A DNA stretch of 64,000 nucleotides from Aquimarina latercula DSM 2041 (GCF_000430645.1 NZ_KE387187.1:1-64000); one strand, 5' to 3'. Counted from the stretch's first letter, positions 18,792 to 27,334 are shown. Made by a program: numbers and translations. Notes: generated by a model from the sequence alone, not told the origin.

Positions 18792-19588
18792 AACATCTAA
18801 ATCAAATATTCAAAGAAGTAAAAAAAGAAAACCTCATATTATTTTGGGCAGTCATCATATACTTTATAACCGCAATTTTTTGTCTATCCGGAGTTTTAAT
18901 TGATGACAGAACCCTAATGGGAGTGAATGTGTGGATCAAACCTTTAAAATTTTCCATCTCCATTGGTATCTATACCTTAACAGTTGGATATTTGATAACA
19001 CTATATCCATATTCTAAAAGGAAAAAAAATATTATAAACAATCTAGTTGTTTGGACACTATTAATTGAACTAGCAATCATTGTATATCAGGGATCAAGAG
19101 GAGTACGATCCCATTATAACGAAGAAACGCTATTTGATGGAATGTTATTCCTAGCTATGGGATTATTAATTGGAATCAATATATTACTGATGATATTGTT
19201 CATTATTGATACTTTACGATTAAAGTTAAATACTCCCAGATCTATTCAGTATGCTATTCTGATGGGTTGGTTAATTGTATTTTTCGGAAGCTGGATAGGT
19301 GGTCAAATGATTTCGCAGATGGCTCATAATGTTGGTACAGCAGATGGTGGCGCTGGTCTTCCATTAGTCAATTGGAGTACTATTAGTGGAGATCTTAGAG
19401 TAGCGCATTTTTTTGGATTGCACGGTATACAAATAATTCCGTTATTCGCATTATGGCTGTCTAAAAAATGGACTGTTTCTAATAAAAAACAAATCATCAC
19501 AGTACTTGTTTTTGGATTGCTATATGCTGGATGGATTGGGTTTACTTTTTATCAAGCCAAGCAAGGTATCCCATTACTTAAACTATAA
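18788..19588 (+). CDS. Polytopic membrane protein of unknown function
   Basis: A 266-residue protein with about seven predicted membrane helices (roughly 18-38, 50-70, 85-100, 118-140, 158-175, 207-225 and 236-256). I do not recognise the family. Conserved-looking polar loops include YQGSRGVRSHYNEETLFDG and RVAHFFGLHGIQIIP, whose histidines near membrane faces could bind a cofactor or metal. It is translationally coupled to the ABA4-like gene through a 4-nt overlap and followed 10 nt later by a LytS-type kinase gene, so it probably works with them in the membrane. Confidence 0.75.
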   Translation: MKHLNQIFKEVKKENLILFWAVIIYFITAIFCLSGVLIDDRTLMGVNVWIKPLKFSISIGIYTLTVGYLITLYPYSKRKKNIINNLVVWTLLIELAIIVYQGSRGVRSHYNEETLFDGMLFLAMGLLIGINILLMILFIIDTLRLKLNTPRSIQYAILMGWLIVFFGSWIGGQMISQMAHNVGTADGGAGLPLVNWSTISGDLRVAHFFGLHGIQIIPLFALWLSKKWTVSNKKQIITVLVFGLLYAGWIGFTFYQAKQGIPLLKL

Positions 19589-19598
19589 CTAAACCAAT

Positions 19599-20681
19599 AT
19601 GCTAATTAATAAAAAGAAGCGCATAAAATACTTAGGTTTTGATGACTTTTGGTTTATTATCATCGGAATTTTAATCCTTAGTTTCATTACAGATTACCTA
19701 TTTAGTAATTCATTCGTTCGACTTCCTTTTGGTGAAGCTATTATTAGTTGGAGTGTATCCCTTTTCTTTTCTACCTGTGATTGGTTTATTATTCGTGCCA
19801 TCATGATTTTTTTACGAAAAAGACTCCCCGATTTTAAAGATAATTCGAAGCGTATTTTTTTGTTCTTTATTTCTATTGTTAGCACTGTTTTTTTAGTTGA
19901 TGTATTCGGCAATATGATATTATCTTTTATTTGGGGATTAAACTACAATCCTTTATCAAGAGCTAAAGTATTAGTCCCTGTAATTTTGATTAGCACTATG
20001 ACTATGGCGATATATGAGGCTATTTATTTTTATGTCCGGCTAAAGAAATCTATAAGAGATGAGGAACAAGCAAAACAAATGATTGTACAGGCACAGTTGG
20101 ATACACTTAGAAATCAAGCACAACCACATTTCTTATTTAACACTTTAAATACACTTAGAGATATCATTGATCAAAACTCTAAAGAAGATGCTAAGGAATT
20201 TGTAGATAAATTATCTGATGTCTATAGATTTATATTAGAATCTGGGAATGCAAATTTGACATCACTAAGAAATGAATTAAAATTCGCCAGATCATATATC
20301 CACATACAGTCAGAAAGGTTTGGGAAAAACCTAACAGTGCATTGGGATATTCCTGAAGCCTCATTAAATATGATGATAGTTCCGATGAGCCTTCAACTTT
20401 TATTAGAAAACGCAATAAAGCATAATGTAATTTCTAAATCAAAGCCACTCATCATATCAGTAAAAGTTGAGAACAACTCTTTATATATAACAAATAAGAT
20501 TCAACCAAAATCTACTAAAGTACCATCCACCAAAGTTGGGTTAAAAAACATTGAAAAACGATATGGATTAATCTCTAATGAACCTATTGAAATAAGAAAC
20601 GATGGAAACCATTTTATTGTTTCCCTTCCATTATTAAAATCATCTGATCAAAAAAACAATTATGCAGATACTGATTATTGA
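19599..20681 (+). CDS. LytS/YehU-type sensor histidine kinase
   Basis: A 360-residue kinase with four predicted N-terminal helices (about 17-35, 48-72, 87-112 and 124-146). A His_kinase domain follows with the phosphoacceptor His177 in AQPHFLFNTLN, then an ATPase domain (MSLQLLLENAIKHN about 262-275, and VGLKNIEKRYGL). The short loops between helices suggest it senses something in the membrane. Its 3' end overlaps the response regulator gene by 20 nt, which marks them as cognate partners. It is the third gene of the 18.4-21.4 kb operon and may control, or report on, the two membrane proteins upstream. Confidence 0.92.
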   Translation: MLINKKKRIKYLGFDDFWFIIIGILILSFITDYLFSNSFVRLPFGEAIISWSVSLFFSTCDWFIIRAIMIFLRKRLPDFKDNSKRIFLFFISIVSTVFLVDVFGNMILSFIWGLNYNPLSRAKVLVPVILISTMTMAIYEAIYFYVRLKKSIRDEEQAKQMIVQAQLDTLRNQAQPHFLFNTLNTLRDIIDQNSKEDAKEFVDKLSDVYRFILESGNANLTSLRNELKFARSYIHIQSERFGKNLTVHWDIPEASLNMMIVPMSLQLLLENAIKHNVISKSKPLIISVKVENNSLYITNKIQPKSTKVPSTKVGLKNIEKRYGLISNEPIEIRNDGNHFIVSLPLLKSSDQKNNYADTDY

Positions 20682-21414
20682 AGATGAACCACGAGCAGCC
20701 AACCAACTTCAAAATAAGTTGAAAGCTGAAAAATTTAATTATGAATTATTAGACATCATTGATACTATAGAAGATACAGTACTATGGTTTCATAAAAATA
20801 AATCACCCGACTTAGTATTTATGGATATTCAGTTAGCTGATGGATTAAGTTTTGAAATTTTCCAAAAAATAGATATTGATGCACCTATCATATTTACTAC
20901 AGCCTTTGATCAATATGCTATCCAAGCATTTAAGGTTAACAGCATAGATTACCTGTTAAAACCGATCCAACAAGAAGAATTAAATCACGCATTGGATAAG
21001 TTTAAAAAATCTAACAAGCAACCTATAGTTGATCCATTGATCTTAAAAAAACTTCTTGGCAGTATACAAACTACTAATAAAAGAGAAGGTATATTAGTTA
21101 AAGAAGGAAATGGTTTTACACAAATTAAAATAGCCGATCTATTATATTTTTATTCTCAGGAGAGTATCACTTTTGGTGTCACTCTGGATAAAAGGTTTAT
21201 TATTGATGAGACTATGGATCAGCTATTTGAATCATTAGACACCAATCAATTCTATAGAATTAATCGTGGTCAAATCATTTCTAAAAATTCAATTCAGAAG
21301 ATAGACTCCTATTTCAACCATCGGGTTAAATTAGGCATTCTAAATCCCAGAGATCAGGATTTTATTGTTAGCAGACAAAAAACTAGTGATTTTAAAAACT
21401 GGTTAAATAGTTGA
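20662..21414 (+). CDS. LytTR-family response regulator
   Basis: A 250-residue regulator. The receiver domain (1-118) has the acidic pair at IIEDEP, phosphoacceptor Asp55 in LVFMDIQ, the Thr switch (IFTTAFDQYA) and Lys in YLLKPI. A LytTR DNA-binding domain (about 145-245) follows, containing FYSQESITF and FYRINRGQIISKNSI. It overlaps its kinase gene by 20 nt. LytTR regulators bind direct repeats at promoters; none was recognised in the operon's upstream region. It converges with apbE, with only 2 nt between the coding regions. Confidence 0.93.
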   Translation: MQILIIEDEPRAANQLQNKLKAEKFNYELLDIIDTIEDTVLWFHKNKSPDLVFMDIQLADGLSFEIFQKIDIDAPIIFTTAFDQYAIQAFKVNSIDYLLKPIQQEELNHALDKFKKSNKQPIVDPLILKKLLGSIQTTNKREGILVKEGNGFTQIKIADLLYFYSQESITFGVTLDKRFIIDETMDQLFESLDTNQFYRINRGQIISKNSIQKIDSYFNHRVKLGILNPRDQDFIVSRQKTSDFKNWLNS

Positions 21415-21416
21415 AT

Positions 21417-22412
21417 TTAGTTTTCAGGAAAACCATTCAGGTTAAGTGTTTTCAATTCTTTATGATCATCTTCATAAATAAAATACACTTCTAGCTTAGG
21501 GTGAGTTTTTAAAAACGTTATAGATTTTTCTAAGCCCATAGACATCAATGCTGTAGCATACGCATCGGCATCCATACATTTTTCTGTCAATACAGAAACA
21601 CTTAATAGATTAGATTTATGAGGATATCCTGTTTTTGTATCGATAATATGTGCATATCTGTTTCCATGTTCATCAACCTTAAATTTGCGATAACTACCAG
21701 AAGTTGCCATGGCTTGATCTTCTAAATAAATAACTTTGCTATAAGATTGTGTTTGATCAAAATTAGGATCTTCTACTCCTATTCTCCAAGATTGCTCTTT
21801 GATTAAATTACTGCCTTTTCCTCTGATCTCTCCTCCTATTTCAACCAAATAGTTTTCTATTTTTTTTGATTCTAGAAAATCTGCAAATACATCTACAGCG
21901 TATCCTTTTGCTAATGCATTAAAATCAATAAAAGTATTCTTATGCTGTTTTATAACCTTATCCTTTTGTAAAGTAACCTTATCGAGTCCAACAGAAACCA
22001 ATAAACTATCTATTTTAATGCTATCTAATGCTACTATTTTACCTTCTGGTCCAAAATCCCACGCATTTACTAAAACTCCAACGGTAGGATCAAAAACTCC
22101 ATTTGTTTCTTTATGAATTCTTTTAGATGCTTTAAATACAGTTTGGAAATGATCATCAATAGTAACTGTAGCATCTCCTTGATTAATTTTAGAAATATCA
22201 GAATCATTTTGATAGGTAGACATAGAGGTATTAATAACCGTTACTATACTATCATATGATTTTGATAGATCTATTTTTTTTGAATCAATAAACTGAACCG
22301 AAAAGGTAGTTCCAAATGCATTTCCGTTTGTATAATTCAAATGCTGTTCTGGCTCCTTATTGCATGAAAACAAGTATATCACCAAAAGTAAAAAAAGGAA
22401 ATTACGAATCAT
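21417..22412 (-). CDS. apbE: FAD:protein FMN transferase (ApbE), lipoprotein
   Basis: A 331-residue ApbE-family enzyme with a lipoprotein signal (LFSC, Cys17), so it acts outside the inner membrane. Motifs include AFGTTFSVQF near the N-terminus, SKINQGDATV, DFNALAKGYAVD, EIGGEIRGKG, SGSYRKF and the metal-binding HIIDTKTGYP region. ApbE uses FAD to attach FMN covalently to threonine in target proteins. In organisms with NQR the targets are NqrB and NqrC, which are encoded about 8.5-14 kb away in this window. It lies 5 nt after a small conserved gene and probably shares its promoter. Confidence 0.95.
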   Translation of the reverse strand: MIRNFLFLLLVIYLFSCNKEPEQHLNYTNGNAFGTTFSVQFIDSKKIDLSKSYDSIVTVINTSMSTYQNDSDISKINQGDATVTIDDHFQTVFKASKRIHKETNGVFDPTVGVLVNAWDFGPEGKIVALDSIKIDSLLVSVGLDKVTLQKDKVIKQHKNTFIDFNALAKGYAVDVFADFLESKKIENYLVEIGGEIRGKGSNLIKEQSWRIGVEDPNFDQTQSYSKVIYLEDQAMATSGSYRKFKVDEHGNRYAHIIDTKTGYPHKSNLLSVSVLTEKCMDADAYATALMSMGLEKSITFLKTHPKLEVYFIYEDDHKELKTLNLNGFPEN

Positions 22413-22417
22413 ATTAT

Positions 22418-22795
22418 TTAATTGAGATGAGTTTCTATTACTTGTAATCCAGCATACTCCATTGCATATGCTTCATTTAAAAAAACCGGCTTATTTGGGT
22501 TTTCAGAATTTTGTAGTCCTACACCTGCATAAAAAACCTTCGCTTCTTGTTCTCTGGCGTGCTTTTTAAACGCTTCCATCCAAACCATATCATAATTATG
22601 CGGATTATCTGGATAAGATATAGCCTTTACAATTACAAAATATCGTTGATTCGATGTATCAATACATACAAACTGTGGATGTTTCCCTAACTTACTATTA
22701 ATAGCAATAAACTCGAAACCCTTTTTTTCCAATTCTTTTCCAACAATATTCATTGCTAGATTATGAAGTTCTTGTTTGGTTAAAATCCTACTCAT
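22418..22795 (-). CDS. Small conserved cytoplasmic protein upstream of apbE
   Basis: A 125-residue protein without signal peptide or membrane segment. I set the start at the ATG at 22795 (MSRILTKQEL); a TTG three codons upstream overlaps a perfect -7 box and is unlikely. Features are an N-terminal helix, a strand pattern FEFIAINSKLGKHPQFVCI, and VWMEAFKKHAREQEAKVFYAGVGL, which could form a nuclease-like alpha/beta fold, though I cannot see a clear active site. It is 5 nt upstream of apbE, so a link to flavinylation or NQR maturation is suggested by context only. In some flavobacterial annotations such proteins carry an NQR-related name, which I do not think the sequence itself supports. Confidence 0.75.
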   Translation of the reverse strand: MSRILTKQELHNLAMNIVGKELEKKGFEFIAINSKLGKHPQFVCIDTSNQRYFVIVKAISYPDNPHNYDMVWMEAFKKHAREQEAKVFYAGVGLQNSENPNKPVFLNEAYAMEYAGLQVIETHLN

Positions 22796-22801
22796 AGCAG
22801 G

Positions 22802-22809
22802 CAAAGATA
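22802..22809 (-). promoter_or_regulatory. -7 box for the 22418/apbE operon
   Basis: The minus strand reads TATCTTTG, an exact TAnnTTTG match, ending only 6 nt before the ATG at 22795. This predicts a leaderless or nearly leaderless mRNA. No TTTG is spaced correctly for -33. Confidence 0.5.
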
Positions 22810-22838
22810 CTACTCTCTACAAAAACTAAATACATAAA

Positions 22839-23528
22839 CTAAAAAGTTGAGCAATCTATTGTATAAGATAATCTAAGTGTATCTGCTAAGTTCGTTTGAG
22901 CAATTTCACGATAATGATGAAAATCTTCATTAAAATTTCCAGTAGAATATGTAAATCTCACCTCAATATCTGAATTAGGTTTTGTTCTCAAATAAATCAG
23001 AGTATCCTTTTCTTGTTCAAATATATTTTGTGTCCCAAACGAATAAGAGATATTATCATTATCAACAATACCATTACCAACTGTCAAAGGTTCATTATTA
23101 TTATTTCTAATTTTCAAATTCAATGCTAAAATAACCGGATACCACGCATCAACATCTTTTATATTTTCCTTACCAGGAATAATACTATCTTTTTGAATTA
23201 TTTCAGTATAATATGATGTCCCGTAATATTGTTTTAGAAGATTATATTTTTTCCCTAAAACATGGTTATAAGTTATAGAATAATTACCTTTTTCATCTGT
23301 CCAAACAGAGTCAACTGGGTCGGTAAAGCAGCCGTTTAGAGAATTAGAGAACCTACAATCTATTGTTCCTAAAACTATCTTAAAATCCTTAACATCAACC
23401 TTTCTTTCTACATCATACACCCGCCCTTTTAGAGTTGTTAAAACTGAAGTTTGATCATCATCAGACCCACAAGAAATTAACAATTGAACTATAATAATAG
23501 TTAAACTTTTTAAAACAAACTTCTTCAT
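22839..23528 (-). CDS. Lipoprotein with carboxypeptidase-regulatory-like domain
   Basis: A 229-residue lipoprotein (LLISC, Cys20, then acidic residues GSDDD that in Bacteroidota can favour surface export). A beta-sandwich segment (about 32-100: LKGRVYDVERKVDVKDFKIVLG ... VWTDEKGNYSITYN) resembles the carboxypeptidase regulatory-like/Cna-B fold. The remainder is beta-rich and unrecognised. Function is unknown; the fold suggests a structural or binding role in the envelope. A 12-bp palindrome sits just upstream of its promoter. It is 43 nt from the 22795 start but that gene has its own -7 box. Confidence 0.75.
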   Translation of the reverse strand: MKKFVLKSLTIIIVQLLISCGSDDDQTSVLTTLKGRVYDVERKVDVKDFKIVLGTIDCRFSNSLNGCFTDPVDSVWTDEKGNYSITYNHVLGKKYNLLKQYYGTSYYTEIIQKDSIIPGKENIKDVDAWYPVILALNLKIRNNNNEPLTVGNGIVDNDNISYSFGTQNIFEQEKDTLIYLRTKPNSDIEVRFTYSTGNFNEDFHHYREIAQTNLADTLRLSYTIDCSTF

Positions 23529-23551
23529 ATTTAATATTTATTAGATCAATG

Positions 23552-23559
23552 CAAACGTA
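23552..23559 (-). promoter_or_regulatory. -7 box of the 22839-23528 lipoprotein gene
   Basis: The minus strand reads TACGTTTG (TAnnTTTG). The predicted transcript start is about 20 nt before the ATG. No TTTG lies 19-21 nt upstream; a palindrome occupies that place. Confidence 0.5.
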
Positions 23560-23565
23560 GTATAT

Positions 23566-23601
23566 ATATCTACTTATTATTTGTAATAAATAAGTAGATA
23601 T
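23566..23601. repeat. 12-bp inverted repeat overlapping the promoter spacer
   Basis: ATATCTACTTAT (23566-23577) and ATAAGTAGATAT (23590-23601) are perfect complements across a 12-nt spacer. It spans the -15 to -50 zone of the lipoprotein promoter on the minus strand, a typical operator or activator-site position. Alternatively it is the 3' hairpin of the DUF4846 gene upstream. Confidence 0.55.
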
Positions 23602-23639
23602 GAATTTAGTTTCGCAGAAATCACAAATACAACAATTAA

Positions 23640-24518
23640 CTATTTAAATCGTATAAACACACCTTTTTCAAAATAATAACTTGGGGTATAAATAGTAGTA
23701 TTTTCTTCAAATCGATACCAAGGAGAAATATCAGTATCTTCAAAATTCTTAAGCAAGCATACATTCTGTGCTGGTGTATTTCCTTGTGCTAACAAAAAAA
23801 GTTTATCTCCTTGATCATTTACTATTTCATCTACTATTATTTCTATATGACCAGGAGTTCCCGGGTTTACTAGCATATCACCAATAGTCAAATCCTTTAT
23901 TTTTACTTTTGGTAATTCTGTATGCAAAGATAACGTGCCCGCATACGTATAGACAAGATTCAAATATTTATAAAAATTTGATTTGGAAGAATTCGGGGTA
24001 GCTGTCTTATGAAAGGTTACTTTATTACCTCGGATCTTAGGTCTAAAACCTTCTGCATACTTTTCCCAAGAACAATAATGTCCCGAAGTAAAATTAAACC
24101 CTATTTCATCTTTTCTATTTGTATCCCAGAGATATTCTGCTCTCATTCTCATTAAAGCATCCGCACATTGTTGCAATCCATTAGCAGGAACAGGAATTTC
24201 TAAAATGGCATCATGCCAATTCTGTGCAAAGTATCTAGTATTATCATAATTTATAATAGGAGAACCGTGTTTTTTCAATTGATAATGACGAAGATATTCT
24301 TGAAAAGAACCTTTTGGATATGCTTTTCTTTTATATCCTTTCGGAAGTTCAACTCTGGTACTAATAGAATCTCCTAATTCATTAATATAACTAGGTATTG
24401 AGATTGTGTTTTCTATGATTCCTTTGACATGGTTAGTTAATTGTTTTCCTTTAGAATTCATTCTAAGAATGACTATTAAAGCAATAACACCTAATCCAAT
24501 TAAAAAATATTTCTTCAT
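23640..24518 (-). CDS. DUF4846 domain protein, exported or membrane-anchored
   Basis: A 292-residue protein with an N-terminal hydrophobic helix (about 4-20). The rest matches the DUF4846 pattern: QNWHDAILEIPVPANGLQQC, ADALMRMRAEYLW, FNFTSGHYCSWEKYAEGFRP, YAGTLSLHTELP, IGDMLVNPGTPGHIEI and LLAQGNTPAQNVCLLKN. Conserved Asp, His and Cys residues in these blocks suggest an enzyme, and the GHIEIIVD segment recalls cysteine-peptidase-like amidase folds, but that is my inference. It is divergent from the TPR kinase operon, and a palindrome shared with that operon lies 44 nt upstream of its ATG. Confidence 0.82.
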   Translation of the reverse strand: MKKYFLIGLGVIALIVILRMNSKGKQLTNHVKGIIENTISIPSYINELGDSISTRVELPKGYKRKAYPKGSFQEYLRHYQLKKHGSPIINYDNTRYFAQNWHDAILEIPVPANGLQQCADALMRMRAEYLWDTNRKDEIGFNFTSGHYCSWEKYAEGFRPKIRGNKVTFHKTATPNSSKSNFYKYLNLVYTYAGTLSLHTELPKVKIKDLTIGDMLVNPGTPGHIEIIVDEIVNDQGDKLFLLAQGNTPAQNVCLLKNFEDTDISPWYRFEENTTIYTPSYYFEKGVFIRFK

Positions 24519-24561
24519 AAAAACAACATATACTAAGCAAGATACTTAAAAAAGAAAAAAC

Positions 24562-24576
24562 CAGGGTAAACCCTAG
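24562..24576. promoter_or_regulatory. Palindromic operator candidate, copy 1
   Basis: CAGGGTAAACCCTAG contains the inverted repeat AGGGT-AA-ACCCT. It sits in the divergent promoter region between the DUF4846 gene (44 nt from its ATG) and the TPR kinase gene (59 nt from its ATG). A near-identical copy with a TT centre is at 27247-27261, directly after the regulator gene of the same operon. Confidence 0.65.
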
Positions 24577-24635
24577 TTTTTAACAAGCAATTAATCCCCT
24601 GATAACCATATGATTTAAATTCGATATTTTTGAGT

Positions 24636-26600
24636 ATGATCCATTTATTAAAAATAATAAAACATTATTTAATCGTATTCTTATTATTATCTTCTTTTTC
24701 TACTCCTGCACAAGAACTTGATAGTTTATACAATATCCTGAATACTAAAAAAAATGATTCAATTATTGCCAAAGCTCACGGAAGAATAGGTTGGCTTACA
24801 ATGTATACTGACTCTAAAAAAGCGCTACAACATCTAGATTCATCTCATGCCATTTACAAAAAACTTAATGATGAGAGAGGCTTAGTATACACTTCTTATC
24901 GAAAAGCTGTTATAAACAGAACGATAGGGAATTTAGAATTAGCGCTTAGCCAAATGAATTCATTTAAAGTATTTGCGGAGAAAGAAAACAACGAAAAGAA
25001 TATAGCAAACGCTGCCTTCCAGTTGGGTGTTATTTACAGTGAGATGGGAGATTACCCTAAGGCTTTAGAACAATACCAAAAAGCAATCACTATTTATGAA
25101 AAAAATGACAATATTGATAGCATAGGTTTTGTCTTAAATTCAATAGGAATAATCTATAAAAACACAAAACAATATAACAAAGCGATACAAACTTATAGGA
25201 AAGCAATAAAAATTCATAAAGGAGAAAAAAATCCTAATCGTTTAAGTGATGTATATTATGGTCTAGGTTCAATTTTTAGTGAAAAAAAAGCAATAGATAG
25301 CGCTTTAAAATACTATCGAAAATCAATTAAATTAAATAAAATGATTGATAAGAAATGGGGATTAGCTCTTAACTTTACTGAAATTGGAAATATTTATAGA
25401 GAAGAAAAAAAGATAGATAGTAGTATCTATTATTTAAACAAATCTTATGAACTTCAAATCGAAAACAATTTTAATTCAAATTTAATTTTAACTATTGCTA
25501 GCCTAGTATTGTTAGAAATTGACAACAATAATTTTAATAGAGCTGAAACTTTATTTAAAAAAGGTATTTCTATTAAATCTGCATCCAAAAAATCAAAAAG
25601 AGAGATGTATAAGTCAGGATATCTGCTATATAAAAGAAATTCTAATTACAAAAATGCCTTAAAAAACCTTGAACAATTCAACATCTTAAATGATAGTATA
25701 ATTAATGAAAGTGTACTAAATAATGTTAATCAATTAGAAATCAAATACGAAACCGAGAAAAAAGAAAGAGAAATTGCAGAACAGAAAATTCAGATTCAAG
25801 ATCAAGAATTAGATTTAATTAAAAAACAGCGACAAGTCACTTTATGGTCAATTACTGGAGGTATTTTAGCATTAGTATTAGGCATTACCTTTTGGTTCAA
25901 CAAAGAAAGACAAAAGAGAAAACAACAAGAAATTGAGAACCTTCAGAAACAGCAAGAAATTATAAAACTAGAAGCTTTGGTCTCAGGTGAAGAAAAAGAA
26001 CGAGTACGATTGGCTCAAGACTTACACGATGGTATTAATGGTGATTTATCGGTCATAAAATTTAAAATGAATTCTTTAAACAAAAAAGCATTTTCAGAGA
26101 CCGAAACAAATACGCATATCCAGGCCATAGGCATGCTAGATAATGCAATTGATCAGGTTCGTAGAATTTCACATAATCTAGCACCTCCATCCTTGCATAA
26201 TTTCAGCTTGTTAGAAGCGATCAAACAGTATTGTAATAAAATACAACAAACAAATCCTTTTACTATTGATTTTCAAGATTTCGGAAACCCTTCTTCTTTT
26301 GATAGTGAGAAAGAAACTGCTATATACCGAATCATTCAGGAACTATTAAATAATATCGTTAAACATGCTAAAGCTACCGAAGTTTTAGTTCAGCTAAACA
26401 ATACCGAAGAATCCTTAGAAATAACTGTCGAAGATGATGGTCAAGGATTTGATACCCAAAATGTGAAGAATGGAATCGGTTTGCAAAATATTGCGTCACG
26501 GGTTTCTTTCTTAAAAGGTAATCTACATATAAACTCAGGAAATGATGGTAGTGCTTTTATCATTACTATTCCTTACCTAACTAGTACGAAAATCTCATGA
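24636..26600 (+). CDS. TPR-containing membrane sensor histidine kinase (HisKA_3 type)
   Basis: A 654-residue kinase starting at the ATG at 24636 (a TTG two codons earlier is less likely). It has a signal peptide to about residue 25 (STPAQ), six or so tetratricopeptide repeats (about 85-350, e.g. AAFQLGVIYSEMGDYPKALEQY), and a coiled coil (about 365-400). One transmembrane helix (402-420), a second coiled coil, the phosphoacceptor His464 in AQDLHDGINGDLS and a C-terminal HATPase domain (EELLNN-type box at QELLNNIVKHAKA, GIGLQNIASR) follow. The TPR part would face the periplasm. It is translationally coupled (4-nt overlap) to the NarL-type regulator. Confidence 0.93.
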   Translation: MIHLLKIIKHYLIVFLLLSSFSTPAQELDSLYNILNTKKNDSIIAKAHGRIGWLTMYTDSKKALQHLDSSHAIYKKLNDERGLVYTSYRKAVINRTIGNLELALSQMNSFKVFAEKENNEKNIANAAFQLGVIYSEMGDYPKALEQYQKAITIYEKNDNIDSIGFVLNSIGIIYKNTKQYNKAIQTYRKAIKIHKGEKNPNRLSDVYYGLGSIFSEKKAIDSALKYYRKSIKLNKMIDKKWGLALNFTEIGNIYREEKKIDSSIYYLNKSYELQIENNFNSNLILTIASLVLLEIDNNNFNRAETLFKKGISIKSASKKSKREMYKSGYLLYKRNSNYKNALKNLEQFNILNDSIINESVLNNVNQLEIKYETEKKEREIAEQKIQIQDQELDLIKKQRQVTLWSITGGILALVLGITFWFNKERQKRKQQEIENLQKQQEIIKLEALVSGEEKERVRLAQDLHDGINGDLSVIKFKMNSLNKKAFSETETNTHIQAIGMLDNAIDQVRRISHNLAPPSLHNFSLLEAIKQYCNKIQQTNPFTIDFQDFGNPSSFDSEKETAIYRIIQELLNNIVKHAKATEVLVQLNNTEESLEITVEDDGQGFDTQNVKNGIGLQNIASRVSFLKGNLHINSGNDGSAFIITIPYLTSTKIS

Positions 26601-27232
26601 TTAAAATATGCATTTTAGACGATCATCAAATGATCATAGAAGGATTAGAATCCATGTTAAAATTAGAAACTGAAATCTCTGTAATTAACAGTTTTACGCA
26701 TAAAGCAAACTGTTATGATTTTTTTGAAAAAGAAACTCCTGATGTATTACTTCTAGACATTAATCTTAAAAATGATAATGGGATAGCAATATGTGGTGAG
26801 CTCTCTAAAACATATCCCACTATTAAAATTATTGGTGTTAGTAATTACACAGAACCTGGTTTTATAAAAAACATGCTAAGAAGCGGAGCCAAAGGATATC
26901 TTCTAAAAAACACTACACAAGAAGAACTGGTACATGCCATTAAAACTGTAATAAAAGATGAAACATTTTTACCTCGCTCCGTAGAAACTATTTTATTAAA
27001 TGATAGTATTGGTTCGCCTCAATCAAAAAAAAGTATTCCAAAATTAACTAGGCGCGAAAAAGAAATATTACAGCTCATCAGTGATGAAATGACAAATACT
27101 GAAATTGCGAAAAAACTAATCCTAAGCATTAAAACAGTAGAAAGTCATCGAAATAATCTCCTCCAAAAATTTGGAGTTAAAAATGCAGCTGGACTTATAA
27201 AAAATGCTATGAATATGGGTTTTATTTCTTAA
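26597..27232 (+). CDS. NarL/FixJ-family response regulator
   Basis: A 211-residue regulator with a receiver domain (1-120; DDHQ acidic pair, phosphoacceptor Asp54 in LLLDINL, Lys in GYLLKNTTQEE). A LuxR-type helix-turn-helix (about 145-208) follows: LTRREKEILQLISDEMTNTEIAKKL, then SIKTVESHRNNLLQKF (both quoted only in part here). Its ATG overlaps the kinase stop, so they form a two-component pair. Dimeric LuxR-type domains bind short palindromes. The AGGGT-NN-ACCCT sites just before and just after this operon are natural candidates, implying autoregulation and control of the genes that follow. Confidence 0.94.
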   Translation: MIKICILDDHQMIIEGLESMLKLETEISVINSFTHKANCYDFFEKETPDVLLLDINLKNDNGIAICGELSKTYPTIKIIGVSNYTEPGFIKNMLRSGAKGYLLKNTTQEELVHAIKTVIKDETFLPRSVETILLNDSIGSPQSKKSIPKLTRREKEILQLISDEMTNTEIAKKLILSIKTVESHRNNLLQKFGVKNAAGLIKNAMNMGFIS

Positions 27233-27246
27233 CCAATTAAAAAACT

Positions 27247-27261
27247 CAGGGTTTACCCTAG
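27247..27261. promoter_or_regulatory. Palindromic operator candidate, copy 2
   Basis: CAGGGTTTACCCTAG, with core AGGGT-TT-ACCCT, is the exact reverse complement of the 12-nt core at 24563-24574 and has the same outer bases. It lies 14 nt after the regulator stop and 74-83 nt before the next gene's start. Confidence 0.65.
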
Positions 27262-27334
27262 CATTCACATTTACAACATATTACTGATTCGCAGCATCAC
27301 TTCATTTTAGACCTTAGCTATATAATTATAAGCC

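Noticed and set aside
18369..19588. Microbial rhodopsin or carotenoid-synthesis operon
   Set aside because: No retinal-binding lysine helix pattern, and no phytoene synthase or desaturase genes are present. Only the ABA4-like family name points to carotenoids.
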